Positions 17,173-25,735 of a stretch of DNA of 64,000 nucleotides are shown piece by piece. Each line of letters starts with the position of its first letter. Positions within the stretch are counted from its first letter, which is position 1. Position numbers and translations under genes: made by a program. The notes under the pieces were generated by a model. The model ran no database searches. It worked only from the letters and a program-made list of their open reading frames with translations, and was not told where the DNA came from. Source of the stretch: Mesorhizobium loti R88b (GTDB lineage: Bacteria > Pseudomonadota > Alphaproteobacteria > Rhizobiales > Rhizobiaceae); NCBI RefSeq assembly GCF_013170845.1, contig NZ_CP033367.1:3473001-3537000 (forward strand), in the 5' to 3' direction.

Positions 17173-18159
17173 ATGAACGCGATTGGCTGGCTAAATCTCA
17201 GGAGCCTGAATCAGGAAGGCATTGTCTTTGCCATCGCGGTGGTGCTGTTCGTCGCCGCTGCCATTGGCCTGCCCGGCTTCATCGACCCCAACAATCTCGT
17301 CGCCATCGTCAGATCCGTGTCGGTGCTGGGCATATTGGCCCTCGGCATGGCCGTCGTCATCATCGGCCGTGGCATCGACCTCTCCGCTGTGGCAATCATG
17401 GCGATGTCGGTTGCCTGGTACCTGCAACTGCTCAACACCGGAACTCCCGATGGGCTGGCATTCGCCTATGTGCTGGCAGGCGTGCTCGCCATCGGTCTGC
17501 TCAATGGTTTTCTCGTTGCCTATGCCGACGTGCCGGCGATCTTCGTGACACTCGCGACCGGCTCCTTCGTCTTCGGCTATGTGCGCTCGCAACTGATCAC
17601 GCAGGATGCGGTGCCGGTGCCGCAGGGCCATTGGGTAGAGCTGCTCGGCGGCCTGCGCTTCCTCGATATCCCGATCGAAGTCTTCGTCTTCGCCGGCCTT
17701 GCCTTCCTGTTCTTCCTGTTCCTGCGCTACACCAAATGGGGGCGCTACATCTATTTCGCCGGCGACAATCCGGTCGCCGCGCGCAACATCGGCATTCCGG
17801 TGCGGCCCATGCTGGTGCTGCGCTATGTACTCTCCGCTTTCGTGGCGCTGGTCGCCGGCTTGCTGACGGCGGCCAGCCTGCACTCGATCAACACCCGCAT
17901 CGTCAATTCGACGCTGCTCTACGACATCGTGCTGGTGGCGGTGATCGGCGGCATCGGCCTGTCGGGCGGGCGAGGCGGGGTGCGCAACGTGCTGGTCGGA
18001 GCCGCGCTGATCGGCATCCTGCTCAACGCCATGACCATCATCGACATTCCGCTGCTTTACCAAAATCTGATCAAGGCGGCGATCCTGCTTGGCGCCATCA
18101 TCGTCGACGGCATCATCAATCCGCGCGACGAACAGACCGCGCAACAGGGCGACATTTAG
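17173..18159 (+). CDS. Ribose-type ABC transporter permease (RbsC family)
   Basis: 328 residues with about nine to ten hydrophobic segments. It shows the RbsC/BPD_transp_2 pattern: LGILALGMAVVIIGRGIDLSA near residue 60, NPVAARNIGIPV around 200 and GGIGLSGGRGGVRNVLVGA near 265. This is the first gene of an operon that continues with a binding protein (18224), a permease-propeller fusion (19326), a free propeller (21446) and a tandem ATPase (22501). A LacI-type operator overlaps its leader. Confidence 0.9.
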   Translation: MNAIGWLNLRSLNQEGIVFAIAVVLFVAAAIGLPGFIDPNNLVAIVRSVSVLGILALGMAVVIIGRGIDLSAVAIMAMSVAWYLQLLNTGTPDGLAFAYVLAGVLAIGLLNGFLVAYADVPAIFVTLATGSFVFGYVRSQLITQDAVPVPQGHWVELLGGLRFLDIPIEVFVFAGLAFLFFLFLRYTKWGRYIYFAGDNPVAARNIGIPVRPMLVLRYVLSAFVALVAGLLTAASLHSINTRIVNSTLLYDIVLVAVIGGIGLSGGRGGVRNVLVGAALIGILLNAMTIIDIPLLYQNLIKAAILLGAIIVDGIINPRDEQTAQQGDI

Positions 18160-18223
18160 ACCGGAACTGCGGCGGACGGTTGGAGCCGGCCGCCGATAAC
18201 AAAACCAAACCAGAGGATGTGAC

Positions 18224-19249
18224 ATGAAACTGATCAGAACACTCATGGCCGCCGCAACGGCGCTCGCTGTTACCGCCTTCGTGGCGCCGACCTTCGCCGC
18301 CGACGATCCCGGCCCGGCTGCGTACGCACAGGCGCTGAAGGGCAAGCGCGTCATGCTGGTGCCGCTGGCGATGGGCTTCGACCTGGCGCAGGGCTGGGCG
18401 CATTACCTGAAGAAGGAAGTCGACGCTTGGGGTGGCACGTTCGAGACGCGCGATCCGAATTGGGTCGTCGATGCCGGCGCGCAGGCGATCACCGACGCCA
18501 TCTCGTCGGACACCAGGCCTGACGTGCTGATCATCCACGCGCCGGACCTCAATTCCTATTCCAAGCTGATGAAGAAGGCGCAGGCCGCCGGCACCTATGT
18601 CATTCTGGTCGATAACCCCGCCAACTTCCCCGCCGATGCCTTTGTCGGCAGCGACTGGGACCGGCTTGGCCAGCTTGAGGCCGAAGCGGCGATCAAGGGC
18701 TGCGGCCCGAACTCGTCGAAGAAGATCGGTCTGGTGCAGGGCGACCAGGCGAACTCTTCTAGTCTCTATCAGTATGCCGGTATCATGAAGGTGCTGGACA
18801 AGCATCCCGACTTCAAGGTGGTTGCCAAGCCCGACTCCAACTGGGATGCGACGACCTCGCGCAATGTGACGACGACGATGCTGCAGCAGAATCCGGATAT
18901 CTGCTCGATCATCGATTTCTGGGATGGCGACGCCACCGGCGCATCCGCCGCGATCCGCGACGCCAAGCTCGACGGCAAGGTGTTTCTGGTCACCACCGGC
19001 GGCGGTGAGAAGGCTGCCGATTGCGACAAGTTGGCCGACGGCACCTATGGCGCCGTGGTGATGACCGATCTTGCCCGTCAGTCGGGCGACATGAACGCCA
19101 TCATCAAGTTCCTGCTGCAGAGCGGCCAGCCGGCCGGCACCTCGCACACCTACATCTACACGCTGGAGAAGGCGACGACCAAGGCTGACCTCAAGCCCGA
19201 CAGCTGCTGGGATTTGAAGGCGCTGCAGGCCGAAGCGGCGGCGAAATAA
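18224..19249 (+). CDS. Sugar ABC transporter periplasmic binding protein (RbsB-like)
   Basis: 341 residues with a Sec signal peptide (ATALAVTAFVAPTFA, cleavage expected after TFAA or nearby). The mature protein is a two-lobed class I periplasmic binding protein (HAPDLNSYSKLMKKAQAAG, VDNPANFPADAFVGSDW). Three mature Cys residues (CGPN, DICS, ADCDK) and a C-terminal Cys may form disulfides. It follows the first permease by 64 bases and is separated from the fused permease by a hairpin. The ligand is presumably a sugar, lactone or sugar acid, judged from the propeller genes. Confidence 0.88.
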   Translation: MKLIRTLMAAATALAVTAFVAPTFAADDPGPAAYAQALKGKRVMLVPLAMGFDLAQGWAHYLKKEVDAWGGTFETRDPNWVVDAGAQAITDAISSDTRPDVLIIHAPDLNSYSKLMKKAQAAGTYVILVDNPANFPADAFVGSDWDRLGQLEAEAAIKGCGPNSSKKIGLVQGDQANSSSLYQYAGIMKVLDKHPDFKVVAKPDSNWDATTSRNVTTTMLQQNPDICSIIDFWDGDATGASAAIRDAKLDGKVFLVTTGGGEKAADCDKLADGTYGAVVMTDLARQSGDMNAIIKFLLQSGQPAGTSHTYIYTLEKATTKADLKPDSCWDLKALQAEAAAK

Positions 19250-19275
19250 GCCCGACGTTTCCAATCGATATCAAC

Positions 19276-19311
19276 GAGGTGGCCGGATTGCCCCGGCCGC
19301 CTCTTTCTCTT
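19276..19311 (+). terminator. Hairpin with T-rich tail after binding-protein gene
   Basis: An 11-base stem (19276-19286 with 19293-19303, one G-U pair) with a six-base loop is followed by TTTCTCTT. It sits between the binding-protein and fused-permease genes, so it is probably a partial terminator that sets a higher binding-protein level. Confidence 0.55.
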
Positions 19312-19325
19312 GCTGCAGTGACCTG

Positions 19326-21449
19326 ATGTCCTTTCGTGAACGCCTTCAGTCCTGGCGCTACAATCTTGTGCCCGACCATCTGGTCGGCGAGATCCTGACC
19401 AAACGCTGGACCGACAACGCCATCCCATTCCTGGCGCTGGTGGTGACATTGGCGACCTTCGGCTCGATCATTCCGGGCTTCTTCAAGCTGACCTCGCTGC
19501 AGGAATCGACCCGCCAGCTCGGCGAGTTCTCGATGGTCGTCACCGGCATGACAGTGGTGATGCTGGGCGGCGGCATCGATCTCTCGGTCGGCTCGATCTT
19601 CGCGCTGTCGTGTTTCTCCGCCGTCTATGTCTTCTTCATCCTCGAACAGTCGATCTGGCTGGCGCTGGCCGCTTCACTCGCCACAGGCCTTATCTTCGGT
19701 GCGGTCAACGGATACCTCGTCGGATATCTGCGGCTGCGCGCCTTTCTCACCACGCTGGTCACCTTCATTTTCGGGCGGGCGCTGTTCGACATTCTCGTCA
19801 CCACCTATGCCGCCGACGTGCAGCTTTCGCAGGCAACCTCGGATGTGCTCGATTTCATCGGCGACAGCACGTTCTGGGGGCTCTCGGTCTCGGTGTGGCT
19901 GGCGATCATCCTCGCCATCGTCACGCATATCGCGCTGACGCGTTCGCGGCCCGGCTGGCACGTGCTGGCGGTCGGCGGCTCACGGCGCTCGGCGCACAAT
20001 GCGGGCATTCGCGTGCGCCGCACCGTGTTCATGACCTATGTCTTCTCCGGGTTTTGCGCCTCGATCGGTGGCTTTCTCATTGCATGCCGTTTGAGCGGGG
20101 CAGGGCCGGGAACCGGCCTCAACCTCGAAATCATGGCGCTCACAGCGGCGGTGGTCGGCGGCGTCAGCCTCGGTGGGGGGCGCGGCTCGGTGATCAAGGG
20201 GCTGATGGGCGCCATCATCGTGTTGACGATGACCAACGGACTGATCCGGTTGGGCTATGGCACCGGCACCAACCAGATGGTGCTCGGCATCATGCTGGCA
20301 GTGGCGGTGACCATCGACATCCGCTGGCTGAAGAACCGCCACAAGGTGCTGAACGAAGTCTATGTCGCGCCGGTCTATCTCAAGATGGGCGAGACGCAGT
20401 CGGCGGTGCCGGGCTCCGGCACGCCTTACGCGCTCGACAACAGGTTGTCTGCGGCCGACCATATCGGGCTCGGTGAGCTGGAGGGGCCGGAAGATGTCAT
20501 CCTCGACCGCGACGACCATCTCTATTGCGGCACCCGCCATGGCGAGATCGTCCGCTTCTTCGCGCCGGACTATGTCAGGTCGGAAGTGTTTGCTCACATT
20601 GGCGGTTTTCCGCTGGGTCTCGCTTTCGACAAGGCAGGCAATCTGATCAGCTGCGTCGGCGCCATGGGGCTTTATTCCGTGTCTCCGGAGCGCGAAGTGA
20701 AGCGCCTGTCGGCGGAGACGTCGCGTTCCTGGACCTCGATCGTCGACGATGCGCGGCTGCGTGACCCCAATGACTGCGATATTGCGCCCGACGGCCGCAT
20801 CTATTTCACCGACTCGACGAAGCGCTATGACGCCCATGACTGGGCGCTGGACTCGATCGAGAACCGCGCCACCGGCCGGTTGCTGGTCTACGATCCCAGG
20901 GATGGGTCGACCAAGACGCTGCTCGACGGCTATCGCTACACCAATGGTGTCTGCATGGCGCATGACGGCAAGTCGCTGTTCTTTGCCGAAAGCTGGGCCT
21001 GCCGCGTGCATCGTTACTGGCTGGAGGGGCCGAAGGCCGGCACCGCCGAATGCGTGATCCGCGACATGCCGGGCTATCCCGACAACATCAACCGGGCATC
21101 GGACGGCAATTACTGGATGGCGTGGCTCGGCATGCGCACGCCGAGCTTCGACCTGTCGCTGCGACATCCCGACATGCGCAAGCGCATGACGCGCCGGCTG
21201 CCGCAGGACGAATGGCTGTTTCCCAACATCAACACCGGCGGCGTGGTGAAATTCACGGAGAAGGGCGGCATCGTCGAGGCGATGGGCGACCTCTCCGGCG
21301 GTGCGCACCCGATGGTCACCTCGATGCGCGAGCACAAGGGTTTTCTTTTTGTTGGCGGCATCCTCAACAACCGCATTGGCCGCTACAAGATTGAGGGCGC
21401 TGACCCGAATTGGACCAGCCCGGCTTCCTATTGGGGAGCAAAGCCATGA
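19326..21449 (+). CDS. Ribose-type ABC permease fused to SMP-30/strictosidine-synthase-like beta-propeller
   Basis: 707 residues, about twice a normal permease. Residues 1-345 are an RbsC-type permease (MTVVMLGGGIDLSVGSIFALS, GGVSLGGGRGSVIKGLMGA). After a linker (about 346-385), residues 390-707 form a beta-propeller of the SMP-30/gluconolactonase type: LEGPEDVILDRDDHLYCG, RDPNDCDIAPDGRIYFTDS, GYRYTNGVCMAHDGKSLFF, PGYPDNINRASDGNYWMAW. The frame is continuous, with no sign of a lost stop. If the permease end is cytoplasmic, as in RbsC, the propeller lies in the cytoplasm, where it could act on or sense a lactone as it enters. Overlaps the next gene by ATGA. Confidence 0.9.
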   Translation: MSFRERLQSWRYNLVPDHLVGEILTKRWTDNAIPFLALVVTLATFGSIIPGFFKLTSLQESTRQLGEFSMVVTGMTVVMLGGGIDLSVGSIFALSCFSAVYVFFILEQSIWLALAASLATGLIFGAVNGYLVGYLRLRAFLTTLVTFIFGRALFDILVTTYAADVQLSQATSDVLDFIGDSTFWGLSVSVWLAIILAIVTHIALTRSRPGWHVLAVGGSRRSAHNAGIRVRRTVFMTYVFSGFCASIGGFLIACRLSGAGPGTGLNLEIMALTAAVVGGVSLGGGRGSVIKGLMGAIIVLTMTNGLIRLGYGTGTNQMVLGIMLAVAVTIDIRWLKNRHKVLNEVYVAPVYLKMGETQSAVPGSGTPYALDNRLSAADHIGLGELEGPEDVILDRDDHLYCGTRHGEIVRFFAPDYVRSEVFAHIGGFPLGLAFDKAGNLISCVGAMGLYSVSPEREVKRLSAETSRSWTSIVDDARLRDPNDCDIAPDGRIYFTDSTKRYDAHDWALDSIENRATGRLLVYDPRDGSTKTLLDGYRYTNGVCMAHDGKSLFFAESWACRVHRYWLEGPKAGTAECVIRDMPGYPDNINRASDGNYWMAWLGMRTPSFDLSLRHPDMRKRMTRRLPQDEWLFPNINTGGVVKFTEKGGIVEAMGDLSGGAHPMVTSMREHKGFLFVGGILNNRIGRYKIEGADPNWTSPASYWGAKP

Positions 21450-22501
21450 TCCTCGATCCGATCCTGGATATGTTTCGCGGCAAGGCGGTCACCATCCCGC
21501 CGCTTGATGGCGCCTTCCGACCCAATACGCGGCTGGATGATGCGCCGGCATTTGCCGAGCTGACCGAGCCGGATAATTTGCTGGTCTCTGGCGATAGGCT
21601 GCTCGCCTCCAGCGGCAACGCCGTCTATTCGCTTGCCGGTGGAAGCGAGCCCAAAATTGTCGAGACCCTCCCGTCCCTCGTGACGGCACTAGCGCTGTCG
21701 CCATCGGGTGAAGTGACGGTTAGCCTCGAAAGCGGCAAGCTGCTGATGTCAGGCAAGGAGGTTTCGCTGCCGGCGGAGGTCCGCTGCATCACCGCACTTG
21801 CCTATGCCGAAGACGGCACGCTGTGGCTGGCTAATGGTTCGGCCGAGCATGCGCCATCGCAGTGGGCGGCGGACTTGATGAAGAAGGGCGCGTCCGGTTC
21901 GCTTTGGAAACGGGATGTGGCAGGCGGCGAATTCCGCAAGGTCGCCGGCGATCTCGCTTTTCCCTATGGGCTCCACCCCATCGGCGGTGATGTGCTGGTC
22001 AGCGAAAGCTGGCGCCATCAGCTCATCCGTTTCGATGGCACGACCGGCAGCCGTTCGACAGTGCTGACGCATCTGCCCGGCTACCCGGCGCGGCTGTCAC
22101 CGGCCGCCGCTGGTGGAGCCTGGCTGAGCCTGTTTGCGCCGCGCAACCGGCTGATCGAATTCGTGCTGCAGGAAACGCACTACCGTCAGGACATGATCGA
22201 CCAGGTGCCGCCGGCCTACTGGATCGCGCCGGCGCTGGCCTCCAGTCGCAGCTTCCTTGAGCCGCTGCAATGCGGCGGCATCCGCACCATGGGCATCCAC
22301 AAGCCGTGGTCGCCGAGCCGTTCCTATGGGCTGGTCGTCAGGCTCGATCCAAAAATGCAGCCGCAATTCAGCCTGCACAGCCGCGCCAATGGCACGCGCC
22401 ATGGCATTTGCAGCGTGGCGGAAAAGGATGGCAGGTTGTTCATCGCTTCCAGGGGCGGTGATTGCGTGCTGGCTGTCGACATTGCTCCGGGAGGTTTCTG
22501 A
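21446..22501 (+). CDS. SMP-30/strictosidine-synthase-like beta-propeller protein
   Basis: 351 residues, without signal peptide. Propeller blades are visible as repeated GxxxLWxA/DG segments: AYAEDGTLWLANGSAEH, GLHPIGGDVLVSESWRHQL and LPGYPARLSPAAAGGAWLS. It is a diverged relative of the propeller half of the preceding gene (compare PGYPDNINRASDGNYWMAW there). It shares a one-base stop/start overlap with the ATPase gene, so it is embedded in the transport operon. A lactonase or regulatory role is inferred; the metal-ligand residues of active SMP-30 cannot be placed with certainty. Confidence 0.75.
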   Translation: MILDPILDMFRGKAVTIPPLDGAFRPNTRLDDAPAFAELTEPDNLLVSGDRLLASSGNAVYSLAGGSEPKIVETLPSLVTALALSPSGEVTVSLESGKLLMSGKEVSLPAEVRCITALAYAEDGTLWLANGSAEHAPSQWAADLMKKGASGSLWKRDVAGGEFRKVAGDLAFPYGLHPIGGDVLVSESWRHQLIRFDGTTGSRSTVLTHLPGYPARLSPAAAGGAWLSLFAPRNRLIEFVLQETHYRQDMIDQVPPAYWIAPALASSRSFLEPLQCGGIRTMGIHKPWSPSRSYGLVVRLDPKMQPQFSLHSRANGTRHGICSVAEKDGRLFIASRGGDCVLAVDIAPGGF

Positions 22502-23997
22502 TGGAACCGATCGTTCGTCTGGAAAACGTCACCAAGAACTATCGCGGCGTGCCGGCAGTGAAGAACGTCACCTTCGAGTTGCGCAAGGGCGAAATCCACG
22601 CGCTGCTCGGCGAGAATGGCGCGGGAAAATCGACGCTGACCAAGATTATCGCCGGCGTCGTCGACGCCACCTCAGGCAAGATGTTCCACAAGGGCCGGGA
22701 GATCGCCTACGCATCGCCGCATGCGGCGCTCGAAGCCGGCATCGCCATGGTGTTCCAGGAGACCAGCCTGGTGCCGTCGATGACGGTGGCGCAGAACCTT
22801 TATCTCGGCACGGAAAAGTTCCTGAACCGGCTGCGCGGCACCTACATCTCCGCACAGCAATTCCTGCAGTCGCTGAACTTTCCGGTCGATCCGAACGCCA
22901 TGGTGGCGACGCTGGGTGCAGCCAAGCGGCAGATGGTCGAGATCGCGCGCGCCGTGCACCACAATGCCGAGATCATCATCTTCGACGAGCCGACGGCGAC
23001 GCTGACGCCGGAGGAAAAGCGCCACTTCTTCGCGCTGATCCGGCGGCTGAAGGCGAGCGGTGTGTCCATCGTCTTCATCAGCCATGCGCTGGAAGAGGCG
23101 CTGATGATTGCCGACCGCATCACCATCCTGCGCGACGGCGAGCTTGTCATCACCGACGACACATCGGCCTTCGACCGCGACAAGATCGTCGCTGCCATGG
23201 TCGGGCGCACGCTTTCGGGGCAGATCTATCGCCAGCGCGACGAGGCCAAGCTGCGCAAGGCCGGCAAGAAGGTGCTGTCGGTGCAGGACATTTCGATGAG
23301 CAATGTCGTGCGCAACACGTCCTTTTCTATTTTCGAGGGTCAGATCACCGGCGTGTTCGGGCTGATCGGCTCCGGCCGCACAGAGACCTTCAAGATCGTC
23401 TCCGGCATCTACAAGCGCGACTTTTTGCGTGGTGGCGCGATCGAGCTGGACGACAGACCGGTACGCTATCTCGTGCCGAGTGAAGCGGTGGCCGACGGCA
23501 TCGTCTACGTCACCGAGGACCGCAAGAGTGAGGGCATTTTCGAGACGATGGGCATTGCCGAGAATTTGTTTGGCGGGCTGCTGGCCGCTGGCCGTGAAAA
23601 GGCCTGGGTGATCAACCAGCAGGAGATGCGTACGCTTTCAGCCGAGTGGACGAAGACACTGAACATCAAGGCGATCAATGACAATGCGCGCGTCGTCGAA
23701 CTCTCCGGCGGCAACCAGCAAAAGGTGGTGATCGGCAAGGGGCTGGTGCAGCTGCCGCGCATCGTCATCTTCGACGAGCCGACGCGCGGCGTCGACGTCG
23801 GCGCCATCGCCGAGATCCACCAGATCATCAACCGGCTGGCCGACGAGGGGCTCGCCGTCGTCGTCATCTCGTCCTACCTGCCGGAGATCATGAACCTGTC
23901 GGACCGGATTCTCGTCTGCCGTCAGGGGCGCATCGTGGAAGAATTCTCGCCGGCGGAGGCGACGGAGGAGAAGATCATGTACGCGGCGGTGCATTAG
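22501..23997 (+). CDS. Ribose-type ABC transporter ATPase with two nucleotide-binding domains
   Basis: 498 residues. Domain 1 (about 1-245) has Walker A GENGAGKST, a weak signature LGAAKRQ and Walker B IIIFDEP. Domain 2 (about 255-498) has the usual loosened P-loop GLIGSGRTE, a full signature LSGGNQQKV and Walker B IVIFDEPTRGVD. This split is normal in the RbsA/MglA family. It energises the 17173 and 19326 permeases. The ATG at 22501 overlaps the preceding TGA by one base. Confidence 0.92.
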   Translation: MEPIVRLENVTKNYRGVPAVKNVTFELRKGEIHALLGENGAGKSTLTKIIAGVVDATSGKMFHKGREIAYASPHAALEAGIAMVFQETSLVPSMTVAQNLYLGTEKFLNRLRGTYISAQQFLQSLNFPVDPNAMVATLGAAKRQMVEIARAVHHNAEIIIFDEPTATLTPEEKRHFFALIRRLKASGVSIVFISHALEEALMIADRITILRDGELVITDDTSAFDRDKIVAAMVGRTLSGQIYRQRDEAKLRKAGKKVLSVQDISMSNVVRNTSFSIFEGQITGVFGLIGSGRTETFKIVSGIYKRDFLRGGAIELDDRPVRYLVPSEAVADGIVYVTEDRKSEGIFETMGIAENLFGGLLAAGREKAWVINQQEMRTLSAEWTKTLNIKAINDNARVVELSGGNQQKVVIGKGLVQLPRIVIFDEPTRGVDVGAIAEIHQIINRLADEGLAVVVISSYLPEIMNLSDRILVCRQGRIVEEFSPAEATEEKIMYAAVH

Positions 23998-24043
23998 ATT
24001 CAGGTGAGGCCGGCCTGCAAATGGCGGCTTCCTGCGCTTCCCC

Positions 24044-24066
24044 GTTCTACTGCGTTGCAGTAGAAC
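24044..24066. repeat. Inverted repeat in the gap after the ABC operon
   Basis: Arms GTTCTACTGC (24044-24053) and GCAGTAGAAC (24057-24066) match perfectly around a GTT loop, 50 bases after the ATPase stop. No T-run follows. A second small palindrome, CGTACGAAAAGTACG, begins at 24075. The rest of the 234-base gap (23998-24231) holds no gene that I can see. Confidence 0.5.
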
Positions 24067-24231
24067 TGTGCTCACGTACGAAAAGTACGCTCCGCTCCGG
24101 TTCTCGGAAGCCACCATTTTCGACTCGGCCCGACCTGAATCTCCACGCCAGCGCTGGAAAAGTGAATCGGGCGAGTGGATTGGCCGCGATTGCTCAAGAC
24201 CTGATTCAATTCACACACGAGAGGAAACACC

Positions 24232-24639
24232 ATGGCCACCACGAAACTCCTCAGCGATGCCGACGTCGAAAAGATCCCGGCGGTGAAGGCCGTGTTCGAC
24301 GATATCCGCGCGACGCGGAAATCCGACTTCGTCAACAATTTCTGGCGCGGGCTGGCCAATGATCCGGCGTCGCTGAAGCGGGTGTGGGAGCAGCTCAAGG
24401 TGGTGATGGTTGCTGATAGCGCCATCGATCCGTTGACCAAGGAGATGATCTACATCGCGGTGTCGACGGCCAATGGCTGCTCCTACTGCGTTCATTCGCA
24501 CACGGCGGCGGCACGCGCGAAAGGTATGACCGATGCGCAGCATGGCGAGCTGGTGTCGATCATCGGGCTCGCCGGCCAGACCAACCATCTGGTGACGGCG
24601 ATGCAGATCCCGGTCGATTCGCAATTCGAGGTGAAGTGA
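24232..24639 (+). CDS. Carboxymuconolactone decarboxylase / AhpD-like protein
   Basis: 135 residues, single-domain size. The AhpD redox centre CxxCxxxH appears as CSYCVHSH around residues 83-90, preceded by the conserved EMIYIAVSTANG helix. Family members reduce peroxides through a Cys pair or act as decarboxylases; the CxxC centre favours a peroxidase/disulfide-reductase role. A GAGAGGAAA ribosome-binding site precedes the ATG. It stands alone between two ABC operons, with about 235 bases on each side. Confidence 0.85.
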   Translation: MATTKLLSDADVEKIPAVKAVFDDIRATRKSDFVNNFWRGLANDPASLKRVWEQLKVVMVADSAIDPLTKEMIYIAVSTANGCSYCVHSHTAAARAKGMTDAQHGELVSIIGLAGQTNHLVTAMQIPVDSQFEVK

Positions 24640-24886
24640 GCCGGACTTTCCGCTGCGCCGCCACAAGATTGTGAGCGCGGCCGATGTGTAATCGAACTGC
24701 GGCAAACGCCTGAAATCTATTCGGTTTCCCGCGCTGCGGCGATCTTCGCTGAGCCTCTTCGTCGGCAGCTGTTCGCAATTGCACAATTTATCCCAGCCGC
24801 TGTTAAGGAAGTGACATGGAACGGCACTAAGGAAGCCCCATGCGATGCCGCTCGCCTGGGGGCGCGGCTCGCATGGTGGAGCCGGC

Positions 24887-25735
24887 ATGAAAATCGTTCA
24901 GATCACAGACACCCATTTCAGCCCGACCAAGCCGCACTTCAACGGCAATTGGCAGCCGCTCGCCGCCTGGATCGAGCAGAGCGGCGCCGACCTTGTCATC
25001 CACACCGGTGACCTCAGCGTCGACGGTGCCGACAGGGACGACGACATCGCCTTCTGCATGGACCTGATGCGGGAAATCACCAAGCCGATGCTGCTGGTAC
25101 CCGGCAATCACGATGTCGGTCATCTCCCGGGTTCCCTGCAGCCGGTCAATGCCGGACGCCTCGAGCGCTGGCGCCGGCTGGTCGGCCCGGATTACTGGAT
25201 GGAGGACACTGGCAACTGGCGTTTTATCGGGCTCGACAGCCTGCTGATGGGTTTTGACGATGCCGAGGACGAGGCGCAGTTCGACTGGCTGCGGACCGTG
25301 CTGGAAAGTCGGGGCGGCCGGCGCGTCGCGATGTTCGCTCACAAGCCGCTGTTCATCGATGAGCCCGGCGAGGGCGATACCGGCTACTGGAGCGTCAGGC
25401 CGGCCCAGCGCCAGCGCCTCTACGATCTGATAGCGGCTCACGATGTCGCGCTGTTTGCAAGCGGCCACCTGCACCGGGCTTGGCAAGGCCAATACGAAAA
25501 CACGTCGCTGGTATGGGGGCCGTCGGCCGCCTTCGTCGTCGGCGACATGGAGCGCGACATGCCGGGCGAGCGGCTGCTTGGCGCCGTGATTCATCAATTC
25601 GGGCATCAATCCGGCGACACGGTCGCCAGCGAGATTGTCGCCATCCCCGGCATGACTATCTATGCCCTCGATGACGTCGTTGCCGAGGTCTATCCGCACG
25701 AGGCGCACAAGGTTCGAAAGCGGGTCGCGTCATGA
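24887..25735 (+). CDS. Calcineurin-like metallophosphoesterase (CpdA/GpdQ-like)
   Basis: 282 residues from the ATG at 24887. All five metallophosphoesterase blocks are present: DTH (QITDTHFS), GDL (HTGDLSVDG), GNHD (VPGNHDVGH), the His of MFAHKPLF and GHLHRAW. This matches class III cyclic-nucleotide or glycerophosphodiester phosphodiesterases. It overlaps the next ABC ATPase gene by ATGA, so it is part of the transporter operon and probably cleaves an imported phosphodiester; that coupling is inference. The 247 bases before it (24640-24886) contain no gene. Confidence 0.87.
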   Translation: MKIVQITDTHFSPTKPHFNGNWQPLAAWIEQSGADLVIHTGDLSVDGADRDDDIAFCMDLMREITKPMLLVPGNHDVGHLPGSLQPVNAGRLERWRRLVGPDYWMEDTGNWRFIGLDSLLMGFDDAEDEAQFDWLRTVLESRGGRRVAMFAHKPLFIDEPGEGDTGYWSVRPAQRQRLYDLIAAHDVALFASGHLHRAWQGQYENTSLVWGPSAAFVVGDMERDMPGERLLGAVIHQFGHQSGDTVASEIVAIPGMTIYALDDVVAEVYPHEAHKVRKRVAS

